From assembly GCA_031409495.1 (NCBI GenBank), contig JANNXI010000268.1:3367-67366 (forward strand): DNA of 64,000 bases. The letters are read 5' to 3'. Positions within the stretch are counted from its first letter, which is position 1; the number at the start of each line of letters is the position of its first letter. Both the position numbers and the translations under genes were made by a program. Below the pieces are notes generated by a model, which made no database searches, was not told where the DNA came from, and saw only the letters and a program-made list of their open reading frames with translations. Below, piece by piece: positions 9,013 through 18,292 of this stretch. Origin of the DNA: JANMDR01 sp031409495 (GTDB lineage Bacteria; Pseudomonadota; Gammaproteobacteria; Burkholderiales; Usitatibacteraceae).

Positions 9013-10236
9013 ATGGGCTTTTTTCAAGTTGTTATCGAAGCATTCCGCGCCATGAGTATGAACCGACTCCGCGCAGGCTTAACCATGCTCGGCATCATTA
9101 TTGGCGTGGGGGCCGTGGTGCTGATGTTAGCCATCGGCGAATCGGTGCGCTCCGACATTAACCAGCGCATCTCCGCGATGGGCTCGAATTTATTTATCGT
9201 GTTTCCCGGCACACAAACATCCAACGGCGTCCGCGCGGGTCGCGGTGCCGCGCAAACGCTGACGCAGGCCGATGCACAGGCGCTTGCAAAAATAGACAAC
9301 GTGGAGTTTAGTGCGCCAATTTTAAGCCAACCGTTTCAGCTCGCTGCGGGCAACAACAACTGGAACGCCATGGTGTGGGGCGTTACACCCGAGTATTTTT
9401 CGATTAAAACATGGGAAACCGAACAAGGTAGTTTATTTGGTGAAGTGGAAATGCGCTCGATCTCACGCGTAGTGGTGCTTGGTCGTACGGTTGCACGCAC
9501 GCTCTATGGTGAGATGAACCCCGTGGGGCAAATGCTGCGCATTCGCGGCAAGCCATTTGAAGTGGTTGGCGTGTTATCCAACAAAGGCAGTGATTTAGGC
9601 GGTAATGATCAAGACGACGCCGTGTTCGTACCCTTAAGTGCCGCCCGCCAGCAGCTTATGCGCACCTGGTTTCCGGGCTCGGTTAATTTGATTATGGTGC
9701 AATCAGCGAACGCCGATCGCATGAAGGATGTGGAATACGACATACAGCAAACACTTAGAATTCGCCATCGCATTCGCGAAGATCAAGAAGATGATTTTAC
9801 CGTGCGCGACTTATCGGCCATCGCCGAAGCGGCCCAAGGCATCGCCACCATGCTAACCCTGCTGCTCGGCGCCATCGGCTCTATTTCATTGCTCGTTGGC
9901 GGCATTGGCATCATGAATATCATGCTGGTATCAGTGACTGAGCGCACCAGGGAAATCGGTATCAGAATGGCACTAGGCGCTAAACGCCGCGACGTGTTGC
10001 TGCAGTTTTTAACCGAAGCGATCGTCATTTGCGTTTGCGGGGGCGCGCTGGGTGTAGCGATGGCCTACGCGGGCAGCATGGCCATTACAAAACTTTCACC
10101 ACTGGCAGTCACTATCACCGCGTCCGGTATCGTTATCGCGTTTACGTTTTCGGCTGCGATCGGGATATTTTTTGGATTTTATCCAGCAAAACGCGCATCA
10201 GCACTGAAGCCGGTGGAGGCGTTAAGGTATGAGTAA
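9013..10236 (+). CDS. ABC transporter permease, MacB/FtsX type
   Basis: This 407-residue inner-membrane permease has a first transmembrane segment at about 20-42 (LRAGLTMLGIIIGVGAVVLMLA), a MacB-type periplasmic core domain at about 45-250 (NLFIVFPG and EYFSIKTWE motifs) and three C-terminal transmembrane segments from about 280. FtsX-like motifs NIMLVSVTERTREIGIRMALGA and PAKRASALKPVEALRYE are clear. It lacks the N-terminal ATPase of full MacB, and no ATPase or membrane-fusion gene is adjacent, so partners must lie elsewhere. A strong GAGGAG ribosome site precedes the ATG. It likely acts in mechanotransmission-driven efflux or lipoprotein handling. Confidence 0.88.
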   Translation: MGFFQVVIEAFRAMSMNRLRAGLTMLGIIIGVGAVVLMLAIGESVRSDINQRISAMGSNLFIVFPGTQTSNGVRAGRGAAQTLTQADAQALAKIDNVEFSAPILSQPFQLAAGNNNWNAMVWGVTPEYFSIKTWETEQGSLFGEVEMRSISRVVVLGRTVARTLYGEMNPVGQMLRIRGKPFEVVGVLSNKGSDLGGNDQDDAVFVPLSAARQQLMRTWFPGSVNLIMVQSANADRMKDVEYDIQQTLRIRHRIREDQEDDFTVRDLSAIAEAAQGIATMLTLLLGAIGSISLLVGGIGIMNIMLVSVTERTREIGIRMALGAKRRDVLLQFLTEAIVICVCGGALGVAMAYAGSMAITKLSPLAVTITASGIVIAFTFSAAIGIFFGFYPAKRASALKPVEALRYE

Positions 10237-10253
10237 TGCGGGCTTGTACTTAG

Positions 10254-11066
10254 TTAAGCTAAAAATGCCTTAAACGCCCGCAAAAATGGCGCACTGATAC
10301 GCAAAACATCTGGATTGTTGCGCAACTGTATCAGTCCGGCCCCCGATTCATCGCGCTCTACCATCAACACTTCGCGCAGATTTACCACAGTAGATCGATG
10401 CACCTGCAAAAAAACCGCGGGATCGAGTTTTTGCAGTAGCGTCTTTAGTGATTCCTCAATTAAATGTTCACCGTTGCGGCTCACTACCCGCGTGTACTTG
10501 TTATCTGACTGCAAAAAAACGACATCATCGACTGCAACTAGCTGGGTGCGGCGGCCAGCACTTGCAGCTAACCAACGTAAATAAGCGACGGGTTGCAGCT
10601 TGGGTTGGAGTTGGGGCAAGTCCCGCAACACGGGTTGCAGATCACCAGAAGGTAACGTGATCCGATTTCTCAACCGATCTATGCTGCGTTGCAGTCGTTC
10701 AGACGACAGCGGTTTCAACATATAGTCCACGGCGCCGCGATCGAACGCCGGTATTGCAAACGCATCGTAGGCAGTTACAAACACCACACGCGTTTCGTCG
10801 GGCAGTGCCTGCGCCAGCTCTAGGCCAGATTGGCCGGGAAGGTTTATATCAACAAAAGCGCAATGTGGTGCAGCGTGCGCCGCACCCTCCTGACAAGCCA
10901 ATAAAGCTTCTTCCGCCGAGCCAAAAGCCCGTATTTCACCAAAGTCGGGCGCGAGTGTTGCAAGGAGCGCAACGAGCTCATCACGCAAACGTGGTTCATC
11001 CTCAACGACTAGCACCCATCCGCCATTGCTGTGATCACCATAGTTCAGCTTTTCATCAGTTGCCAC
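10254..11066 (-). CDS. LytTR-family response regulator
   Basis: This 270-residue regulator has a receiver domain at about 18-135 (VVEDEPRLRDE, phospho-acceptor Asp in AFVDINLPG, Lys in DYMLKPLS) and a C-terminal LytTR DNA-binding domain at about 165-268 (FLQSDNKYTRVV, then FLQVHRSTVVNL). The start is a GTG at 11066 with a GGAG site upstream. It follows a LytS/YehU-type kinase gene by 44 bp and is therefore its likely partner. Genes controlled are not evident; the exported protein at the head of the operon may belong to the pathway. Confidence 0.9.
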   Translation of the reverse strand: MATDEKLNYGDHSNGGWVLVVEDEPRLRDELVALLATLAPDFGEIRAFGSAEEALLACQEGAAHAAPHCAFVDINLPGQSGLELAQALPDETRVVFVTAYDAFAIPAFDRGAVDYMLKPLSSERLQRSIDRLRNRITLPSGDLQPVLRDLPQLQPKLQPVAYLRWLAASAGRRTQLVAVDDVVFLQSDNKYTRVVSRNGEHLIEESLKTLLQKLDPAVFLQVHRSTVVNLREVLMVERDESGAGLIQLRNNPDVLRISAPFLRAFKAFLA

Positions 11067-11110
11067 GCAATTACTCCGCTAAGCGTTTAGCTATTTTCAT
11101 CGTTGATAAG

Positions 11111-12373
11111 TCATTGCGTGGGTAGCCGCAACGTGGCGCGCACGCCACTTGCATCGCTACCCGTAGCGCTACTTGTATCACCACCTGCATGGCGATCTTC
11201 AATTTGCATCTGCGCAACACCGCCATAGATTAGCAGCAACCGTTCGCGCAAGTTGCTCAATCCGCCCATGCTACCCATTCCGCGGTCTGGCAGCATCGCT
11301 AATACAGGCCCGTCATTATCAACTTCAATAACAAGTGCCGCACCATCCTGACTGCAGGTTACTGAAATTAAACCCGAACCATTGATACGTTCAATCCCGT
11401 GCTTTATTGCATTTTCAACTAGGATTAAAACACTTGCATTCGGGACCAACAGCTTGTGCAGTGACGCATCACTACTAATTACATATCGAAGGCGCTCGCC
11501 TAGCCGTATTTGCATAATTTTTAAGTAGGCCTCAACTTTCTTTAACTCATCTGCCAGACTAATGGTTGTGCTTGCAGCAGTCTGGCTATTGGCACGCAAA
11601 AATTCGATCAACGCATCAAGCATTGATTGCGCAACCAGCGGGCTTGCGGTGATACTAGCGCGCAAATGTGCCAAGGTATTGAATAAAAAATGCGGCTCAA
11701 TCTGCGCACGTAACAGCTGCAACTCTGCCTGCTCCGCACGCGCTCGCAATGCACCTTGTTGGTCAAGTGCATCGGCAACATCGTGTTGTGCGCGAACCCG
11801 CGTCCAAATGGCCGCCCGCAGCGCTTCAACCTGCCGCGCACCTCGGCCCGCCTCAACCCAAAACAGCGCGTACAGCCAAGCATGCATGGGCTCGCAACTG
11901 ATTTGTAATGTGCTTCGCGTCGAAGGGTGCGCGCCGCCGTCATCCGCCGCGATAATCGTTAACTCATCGCTGCGCAACGTACGCAATCCAGTAGGCTTTA
12001 CGCCACGCTCCAAAATATGTGCGGTCATTTCATTTGACGTCACGCGCTGTTCAACTGCACCAAACACAGACGTCACCGCTGCAACAGCAATTCGCATGGC
12101 TTGCGTTGCTGGTAGGTCAAGGCTCAGTGATTGGCGCTGCCCCGAAACTAGGGGGTTTGCGGTTGTTTTAGCGCCCCAAGAGGCTGCGACTAGTGACCGA
12201 TATTGCACCACTGCGGCCGCCGTGCCAATGCCGAAGGCAATCCATGGAAAAACCAGCAGCGCTGCAAGAAACGCGACGCTCATGCTAAAAATTGCCGTGA
12301 TGGCCACCAACAACACCCACCACACCACGCCAATCCTTAACATCAACACGACATACGGTAACCCTACTTTCAT
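11111..12373 (-). CDS. LytS/YehU-type sensor histidine kinase
   Basis: This 420-residue kinase has an N-terminal membrane region with two hydrophobic stretches (about 8-60). Its His_kinase domain carries the phospho-acceptor in LLRAQIEPHFLFNTLAHLRAS (about 215-235). The C-terminal ATPase shows the N-box VLILVENAIKHGIE and the glycine-rich GMGSMGGLSNLRERL. This family works with LytTR regulators, and one lies immediately downstream. The start codon overlaps the stop of the upstream gene (4 bp), so the genes are translationally coupled. The region between membrane segments and kinase core is long and has no recognised domain. Confidence 0.9.
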   Translation of the reverse strand: MKVGLPYVVLMLRIGVVWWVLLVAITAIFSMSVAFLAALLVFPWIAFGIGTAAAVVQYRSLVAASWGAKTTANPLVSGQRQSLSLDLPATQAMRIAVAAVTSVFGAVEQRVTSNEMTAHILERGVKPTGLRTLRSDELTIIAADDGGAHPSTRSTLQISCEPMHAWLYALFWVEAGRGARQVEALRAAIWTRVRAQHDVADALDQQGALRARAEQAELQLLRAQIEPHFLFNTLAHLRASITASPLVAQSMLDALIEFLRANSQTAASTTISLADELKKVEAYLKIMQIRLGERLRYVISSDASLHKLLVPNASVLILVENAIKHGIERINGSGLISVTCSQDGAALVIEVDNDGPVLAMLPDRGMGSMGGLSNLRERLLLIYGGVAQMQIEDRHAGGDTSSATGSDASGVRATLRLPTQ

Positions 12374-13152
12374 TGCTGCTGCCCTTTGCTATTTTTAGAC
12401 GGCGGTTGCACTGGAGGCGGCGTATTTTTACCGGCATCAAGCTCGATAGATTTCACCATTTTACCGTTGTCATCCAGTAGCTGCACACTTGGCTTACCAT
12501 CGGCTGTTACCAGCAACATCAACCGGGGTCTACCTTGCGCATCGGCTAAGCTTAGTGCGGATGCGCCATCACCGGTAGTGCCAAGCCGCACGCGATTATT
12601 GGGCAGCTGGCGCAGCTCACGCATTTGCGCGATGGCGGCGTCCCGCGCGGCTGGCTCAAGACCGCGAATAGTCTTCATGCGTTCTGCGCGTTGCATCAGG
12701 TCCAATTGCGTGCCATCTGCTTCGTCGTTGATAGCAAACATGCTAAACGCACGGCCACCGTCTTCGGCATGCAATAGCTGCATGACTTGGTCTTGTCTAA
12801 AGCGATCGAAAGTTAGACTCAAACCCGCTGACGCTTTGCCATCAGCGCCGACTGACCCTTTTTGGATCAAGCCACCATTTTCGGTGCCCTCATCATTCAT
12901 AAACAGCATGCCGGCAAATGCTTTGCGATCAGGGCGCGGTACCTCGCCGCCTTTCCAAGGTGAGCCGGGAAACTGCGCACGATTTGCAAGCACCATCCGT
13001 AAAGTACCATCGGGCTCACGAATATTGATGCGGCCCACATCTATTTCGTCAAACTTCGTGGGTGGGGCTTTTGCAGCCATCAACAGTACGGCGGAAGTCA
13101 TCACGACCACACCTGCAGCTAATCCACATAGAAAATTGTTAGGTAGTTTCAT
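12370..13152 (-). CDS. Exported or membrane-anchored protein of unknown function
   Basis: This 260-residue protein has an N-terminal hydrophobic segment (about 8-30, LCGLAAGVVVMTSAVLLMAA) that is a signal anchor or signal peptide. A soluble domain follows with repeated short beta-like motifs (EIDVGRINIREPDGTLRMV, MLFMNDEGTENGG, then LADAQGRPRLMLLV). The C-terminus is Pro/Lys/Gln-rich. The ATG at 13152 has GGAG 8 bp upstream and is preferred over a start 30 codons earlier. It heads a three-gene operon with the LytS-like kinase and LytTR regulator, overlapping the kinase gene by 4 bp, so it may supply or modulate the sensed signal. I do not recognise a named family. Confidence 0.7.
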   Translation of the reverse strand: MKLPNNFLCGLAAGVVVMTSAVLLMAAKAPPTKFDEIDVGRINIREPDGTLRMVLANRAQFPGSPWKGGEVPRPDRKAFAGMLFMNDEGTENGGLIQKGSVGADGKASAGLSLTFDRFRQDQVMQLLHAEDGGRAFSMFAINDEADGTQLDLMQRAERMKTIRGLEPAARDAAIAQMRELRQLPNNRVRLGTTGDGASALSLADAQGRPRLMLLVTADGKPSVQLLDDNGKMVKSIELDAGKNTPPPVQPPSKNSKGQQQ

Positions 13153-13585
13153 TGGTTCTCCGATTATAAAAATGAAGTTAGCGTGGGCGTAGGCAGACTT
13201 TAGGCCTGTCAGGGGGATTAAAAGCGCAAGTAAGCGCTGCATAGTTACCCGTTCGCCGCTTCAACACTATCTGCGTTTCGGTGCGCGGCCGCGAGCCGTT
13301 TCGGACACAGAACACCGGTTGGCAGACGAAAGCTGCGAACCAACCGATGAAATTATTTTGAAGCGCTCGGAAGAGATGGCATATTGGATCGCGACCTCAC
13401 CATTTAGAAATGTGTCCAAAATATGTATTTGGTCATCGCCAGAGCACAGTTTTCAGATAAGATTGTCCATAATTTCTGACAATGTAGCAATTCATTCAAA
13501 TAAGCTAATACATCTATCAACGCTAGCCGCGTAGTTGACTACTGCGGGTATAGCGCTGGATACGACTGTAGCGAGGTATGATCAA
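13153..13585. other. Divergent intergenic region without a convincing gene
   Basis: 433 bp separate the kinase operon from the multiheme operon. The stretch becomes AT-rich from about 13,400 and must hold the promoters for both directions. A 71-codon frame at 13319-13534 has no ribosome site and no recognisable product. I see no clear operator or hairpin. Confidence 0.5.
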
Positions 13586-14416
13586 ATGCGTCACCGCACG
13601 TTTCTTGAGTTTGCGCGTTATCGCTATCTTAAAATTGCGGCGCTCCTTGCCGCCAATTGCGCCCTCGCCTACGGCTGGTGGCGTTATCCGCTTGGGCACT
13701 ATGGCGGCACGCCGTTAGGTTATACCTTGGGCACGATTGGTGCAGTGCTCATTTTGTGGCTGATGTGGTTCGGAATTCAAAAACGCCGTTACCGCGCTAC
13801 GCAAAACCTAAAAGGCTGGTTGTCTGCGCACGTGTATTTGGGCGGCGCGCTCATCGTGGTGGCGACGTTACACTCGGGTTTTCAGGTAGGTTGGAACATC
13901 CATACACTTGCCTATTTGCTGATGCTCATCGTCATCGCGTCAGGCTTTTTTGGTGTATTCACTTACCTACGCTTCCCGCGGTTGATGACTGAAAATTTGG
14001 CGGAAGATACCCTTGATAGCGTGGCGCTAAAAATCGCCGATATTGATCGAGAAGCCCGTAGATTAGCGCTTGGCATGCCCGACGAAATAAATAGTGTGGT
14101 GCTGCAATCGGTGCAGGAAACGCGCATTGGCGGCGGCGTTATCGCGCAATTACGGGAACATGTGCGCAACTGCCCAACCAGCAACGCTGTGCAGATAGTC
14201 CACGCTTATGCTGCAAACGTTAAGGGCGAAGAGGCGCAACGCCAGCAGAGTCTCTATACCCTAATGCTCCGTAAAGAACGATTAGTGGCGCGCGCACGAA
14301 CCGATGTGCGCTACAAAGCCATGATGGAAATATGGCTCTATTTTCATGTACCGACGTCGTTTGCCTTACTGGCAGCGCTGACAGCGCACATCATTGCTGT
14401 ATTTTTTTACCGTTGA
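13586..14416 (+). CDS. Membrane cytochrome b-type protein (putative quinol/electron entry subunit)
   Basis: This 276-residue protein has about five transmembrane segments. Histidines sit inside or at the ends of membrane helices: HVYLGGALIVVATLH and NIHTLAYLLM in the middle, and FHVP and TAHI at the C-terminus. That pattern suits two b-type hemes, as in membrane cytochromes that exchange electrons with the quinone pool. The ATG at 13586 has a GAGG site; a TTG 17 codons upstream is less likely. It is the first gene of a seven-gene operon of multiheme cytochromes, 19 bp before the FHA-decaheme gene. Heme ligation and quinone binding are inferred from the pattern, not demonstrated. Confidence 0.7.
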   Translation: MRHRTFLEFARYRYLKIAALLAANCALAYGWWRYPLGHYGGTPLGYTLGTIGAVLILWLMWFGIQKRRYRATQNLKGWLSAHVYLGGALIVVATLHSGFQVGWNIHTLAYLLMLIVIASGFFGVFTYLRFPRLMTENLAEDTLDSVALKIADIDREARRLALGMPDEINSVVLQSVQETRIGGGVIAQLREHVRNCPTSNAVQIVHAYAANVKGEEAQRQQSLYTLMLRKERLVARARTDVRYKAMMEIWLYFHVPTSFALLAALTAHIIAVFFYR

Positions 14417-14435
14417 ACGTTTAGCCTAACCATCG

Positions 14436-16355
14436 ATGAAAACTACGCTCACCACGATCACACGAAATAAAAAAGGCGAAGCCACCCTAACTTCAAGAGA
14501 AGTTACCGCTGAAACCTTACGCATCGGTCGCGGCGCTGATTGCAAACTGCATTTGTCGGATGCGCGAGTATCGCTGTTTCATGCCGAAATTATGACTAAT
14601 TTTGGGCACCCAAGTTACATCGAAGCGCGCCACGGGACGATTACCGTAGATGGCAAATCCACCACTGCGGCGGCACTCGAAGTAGGCCAGAAGATACTCA
14701 TCGGACCTTTTGAACTCATCGTTTTACCGAACGCGAACGATATTGATATTGCGTTAAGCGTCGAGCTAATCGACCCGCTATCAGATGATCTTGATGCGGT
14801 GAAAAGCCAAATCAAAGCTGGACTTGCGCGCACATGGCTGTCAAAGCGGGCCTTAAGCTGGATTAGCGCGGTGAGCGTGTTGATGGTGTTTTTGGCCTGG
14901 CCCGTGTGGCATGCTCTCGAACGCGAAAAAGCGCTTTTAGTAGGAGCCAGCACGATGAAAGCACCAGATGCCAACTTGGTTAAAGCCGCCAAAGTTAAAC
15001 CTGCGATCCACCCTGATGGCTCGTGGGATGTAGGCCCGCTTAGTAGCGCGCACACAAGCTTTGGCAGCAACTGCAGTGCCTGCCACCAACACCCGTTTCA
15101 GTCAGTGCAAAACCAAGCTTGTGAAGACTGTCATAAAAAAATTGGCTGGCATTTCGCACTCGATACCGCCCAATCAAAAGCCGTGCACAAAACTGTCTTT
15201 AGTGATGCCTATTGCGCTGATTGCCATCGCGATCACAAGGGCGCACTGGGATTGGTGCGAGGCGATTCTAAGCTTTGTACGGATTGCCACGGCAATCTAA
15301 AAGCCAAACATCCGCAGACGGGGGTGTTGGACGTGGCAGACTTTAGCAAAGATCATCCGCCATTTAAGGTTTCAATGCTGCTGCGCGGCGCAGATAAGAA
15401 AAGCGCCGCGGCCCTAACACAGGCTGGCGTCCCCAACGTTCATATTGAACGCATCGCTCAAACCGACAAAACCCGCTACGTCGAATCATCTGGGCTTAAG
15501 TTTCCACACGACGTGCACATAAGTGCCAAAGGTGTGCGCAGCCCTAGCGGCCGCGTACTCATGGAGTGCAAAAATTGCCATGAATCTGACGAAACCGGCA
15601 CGCGTTTCAAACTAACCACCATGGCGGCACATTGCCAATCATGCCATTCACTAGAATTTGAGCCCAATGCCACGTCGCGCCAAGTGCCGCACGGCAAAAT
15701 ACCCGACGTCATCGCAACCGTGCGCGAACACTATGCCTTGGCAGCCCTCGGTCCTAACGCCGTTGACAATACCCCTGCCGCCTTTAACGCCGTTGAGCAA
15801 CAACGCAGCAGCAAAACCGGAGCGCCTATTACTGCGGCGCTAAAAACACTGGCGTGGGCAAATAGCAAAGCGACGAACATCACCCAAGAGATTTTTGAAG
15901 TACGGCTGTGCTTCACCTGCCATGAAATTACCAAAACTAAAGATCTCAAAGCAAGTTTAGCCGTCAATAGCGGCGCAGCCGATGCAATAGAGGCGAATAG
16001 CCCTCCGTGGCAAATCACGCCGATTGTCATCACTCAGCATTGGCTGCCGAAATCGCGCTTTCCACACTCGGCGCACGCCACGGAGACATGCAGCAGTTGC
16101 CATGATGTGGCGAAATCAAAATTAAGTAGCGAAATTTCGATACCTAAAATCGAAAGCTGTCGCGAATGCCACGGCGGCAATGTAGTCACTAAAGATAAAG
16201 CGCCAGGCACCTGTGAAACCTGCCACGGCTTTCACACAGGCAGCCCAAAATCTGGAGTCGCACCGATATTACCGGGCGTCAATCATCCAGCTCGTCTATT
16301 CAAAGTGGGTATCGATGCGCCACCTAAAGCGCCTACTTCGAGCGCAATTAAATGA
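14436..16355 (+). CDS. FHA domain - transmembrane - decaheme cytochrome c fusion
   Basis: This 639-residue fusion starts with a cytoplasmic forkhead-associated domain at about 20-95 (LRIGRGADCKLHLSD, then SLFHAEI). One membrane helix follows at about 140-160, then a periplasmic region with ten CxxCH heme-binding motifs between about residue 213 and 600 (for example CSACH, CEDCH, CADCH, CTDCH, CRECH, CETCH). The topology would place a phosphothreonine-reading domain in the cytoplasm and a heme wire in the periplasm. It would relay electrons from the membrane cytochrome b to the outer-membrane module. The next gene overlaps by 4 bp. FHA fused to a multiheme cytochrome is unusual. Confidence 0.9.
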   Translation: MKTTLTTITRNKKGEATLTSREVTAETLRIGRGADCKLHLSDARVSLFHAEIMTNFGHPSYIEARHGTITVDGKSTTAAALEVGQKILIGPFELIVLPNANDIDIALSVELIDPLSDDLDAVKSQIKAGLARTWLSKRALSWISAVSVLMVFLAWPVWHALEREKALLVGASTMKAPDANLVKAAKVKPAIHPDGSWDVGPLSSAHTSFGSNCSACHQHPFQSVQNQACEDCHKKIGWHFALDTAQSKAVHKTVFSDAYCADCHRDHKGALGLVRGDSKLCTDCHGNLKAKHPQTGVLDVADFSKDHPPFKVSMLLRGADKKSAAALTQAGVPNVHIERIAQTDKTRYVESSGLKFPHDVHISAKGVRSPSGRVLMECKNCHESDETGTRFKLTTMAAHCQSCHSLEFEPNATSRQVPHGKIPDVIATVREHYALAALGPNAVDNTPAAFNAVEQQRSSKTGAPITAALKTLAWANSKATNITQEIFEVRLCFTCHEITKTKDLKASLAVNSGAADAIEANSPPWQITPIVITQHWLPKSRFPHSAHATETCSSCHDVAKSKLSSEISIPKIESCRECHGGNVVTKDKAPGTCETCHGFHTGSPKSGVAPILPGVNHPARLFKVGIDAPPKAPTSSAIK

Positions 16356-18292
16356 TGAAGAAAGCCGTAAATTGGGCATCTTCAGGCAGTGCTATATTGC
16401 GATTTTGGGCGCTTTCTTTAACTTCTTTCGCGTTAGTCAGCTGCGGCAGTGGGGGTGATTCTGGATCAGGCAGCCCCGCGCCCGCGTCCCTGGTGACACC
16501 TGCCATCACGGATTTTTTAAGTATTGAAGATGTGCAACGTATTGTTGCCCAAGGTGTGGCAGAAGCCACCATCCGTAAGCAGGCGGCGACATTCGCCGTA
16601 GTTGATCGCGTGGGTAATGTATTGGCGGTGTTCCGTATGACGGGTGCGGCTACTACTTTTAAAATCACCAGCAAACAAAACAGCAGCGATGGCGCAAAAC
16701 AAATCGATGGTGGTTTAGAAAATATTGATGTGCTGCCTGACACCTTTGCGGCCATCAGCAAAGCTATCACCGGTGCTTATTTGTCATCAAACGGCAATGC
16801 GTTTTCAAGCCGCACAGCAGGGCAAATTGTGCAAGAAAATTTTAATCCGCGCGAGGCAAATCAACCTGCCGGCCCGCTTTACGGTGTGCAATTTTCGCAG
16901 CTCTCCTGCTCTGACCTTATGCGCCGGGCTGAACACGGCACAATCGGCCCTAAACGCTCCCCGTTAGGGCTTTCCGCTGACCCTGGCGGGTTGCCAATCT
17001 ACAAAAATAATCGACTCGTTGGCGGTATCGGTGTAATCTCCGACGCGGTGTATGGGCTGGATGCCGACATTAGTGATTTTGATGATAGCAGCGATGAACG
17101 CATTGCCGTGGCCGCCACCATCGGCTATGCCGCGCCAGATGATATTCGCGGCAATCGCATCAGCGTTGATGGCCGCACGTTGCGTTATATCGATTCTGAA
17201 TCAACACTAAGCAACGGCGCACCCAGCAGCGGCTATGCAAATTTAGCCGGGGCAAGTATACCAGTCGGCGGCTATTTTGACGGCGCCGTGCGCGCTGGGA
17301 CCAGTTTTGGTTCAATTGCATCCGGCTACCAAGCAGATGGCGGCGTATTTGCAGCACTAAATGGCTTTGTATTGACGGACAATGATGGTAAAAATCGCTA
17401 CCCAATCGTTGCTGGGGGCGATGGCTTTTTAAAGTCAAATGAAGTGAGCACGATTGCTCAAGAAGCCCTAAAAGTAGCCAACCGCGCGCGCGCGCAAATT
17501 CGTCGGCCACTGGGCTCAGCAGCACAAGTTACCATCACCGTAGTCGATACCTTAGGCAATGCGCTCGTGCTTGTGCGTACGCCTGATGCACCTGTTTTCG
17601 GTACTGATGTTGCATTGCAAAAAGCACGCACGGCAGTCACTTTCTCGCACCCTACATTTGCCGCCGAGCTTAGCAATTTGCCAAGCTTTACCTACCTAGG
17701 CGCGAATGGCGCAACGGTTCCTGCGTTTCGTAGCTTTAACGAATACGTAGCGGCTAGCCGCACGTTTTTTAATGACCCTACCATGCTCGCTAATGGCATC
17801 GCGTTTTCAAGCCGCGCGCTTGGTAACGCATCGCGCCCGTTTTTTCCGGATGGCATCCAAAGCACTGAAGCTGGCCCGTTCAGTACCCCGTTTAAAAACT
17901 GGAGCCCGTTTCATTTGGGTTTGCAACTCGATCTGAACTACAGCGCTATTGTGGCGGCGGCGACAGGGTCAGCGAAATTTGACTGCACAGGGCTAATCCG
18001 CGCTAAAAACGGCATTCAGATATTTGCGGGCGCTGTGCCCATTTATCGCAATGCGCAGTTGGTGGGCGCTATTGGCATATCTGGCGACGGCATTGACCAA
18101 GATGATATGGTCGCCTTTTTAGGTTTAAGCAATGCTGGAAAGGCCCTAAATACGGGCATCGGCAATGCACCAAAGGCAATTCGTGCGGATACATTAGTAC
18201 CCCGTGGCGAAGGCACGCGCTTGCGCTACGTAAATTGTCCGGTTGCGCCATTCAATGGTTCTTCGGAACAAAATGTGTGCGAGGGCATATGA
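16352..18292 (+). CDS. Lipoprotein with two GlcG/HbpS-like heme-binding domains
   Basis: This 646-residue protein has a lipoprotein signal peptide with lipobox LVSC (Cys at about 30), so it should be membrane-anchored and periplasmic or surface-exposed. Two repeats each start with a helix and then a GlcG/HbpS-type strand pattern: the first at about 52-240 (VDRVGNVLAVFRM, PIYKNNRLVGGIGVISD), the second at about 368-605 (VDTLGNALVLVRT, PIYRNAQLVGAIGISGDG). The family binds heme or small ligands. Start and stop overlap both neighbours by ATGA, tying it to the cytochrome operon. A role in heme sensing or supply is inference. Confidence 0.82.
   Translation: MMKKAVNWASSGSAILRFWALSLTSFALVSCGSGGDSGSGSPAPASLVTPAITDFLSIEDVQRIVAQGVAEATIRKQAATFAVVDRVGNVLAVFRMTGAATTFKITSKQNSSDGAKQIDGGLENIDVLPDTFAAISKAITGAYLSSNGNAFSSRTAGQIVQENFNPREANQPAGPLYGVQFSQLSCSDLMRRAEHGTIGPKRSPLGLSADPGGLPIYKNNRLVGGIGVISDAVYGLDADISDFDDSSDERIAVAATIGYAAPDDIRGNRISVDGRTLRYIDSESTLSNGAPSSGYANLAGASIPVGGYFDGAVRAGTSFGSIASGYQADGGVFAALNGFVLTDNDGKNRYPIVAGGDGFLKSNEVSTIAQEALKVANRARAQIRRPLGSAAQVTITVVDTLGNALVLVRTPDAPVFGTDVALQKARTAVTFSHPTFAAELSNLPSFTYLGANGATVPAFRSFNEYVAASRTFFNDPTMLANGIAFSSRALGNASRPFFPDGIQSTEAGPFSTPFKNWSPFHLGLQLDLNYSAIVAAATGSAKFDCTGLIRAKNGIQIFAGAVPIYRNAQLVGAIGISGDGIDQDDMVAFLGLSNAGKALNTGIGNAPKAIRADTLVPRGEGTRLRYVNCPVAPFNGSSEQNVCEGI

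Noticed and set aside
11562..12398. Plus-strand frame of 278 codons
   Set aside because: It lies opposite the LytS-like kinase gene and has no domain or ribosome site; the kinase frame is clearly real.
12386..13192. Plus-strand frame of 268 codons
   Set aside because: It mirrors the exported protein gene on the minus strand, with Ser/Cys-rich shadow composition.
13319..13534. 71-codon plus-strand frame between the kinase operon and the cytochrome operon
   Set aside because: No ribosome site, mixed composition and no recognisable domain; the region is more likely promoter DNA.
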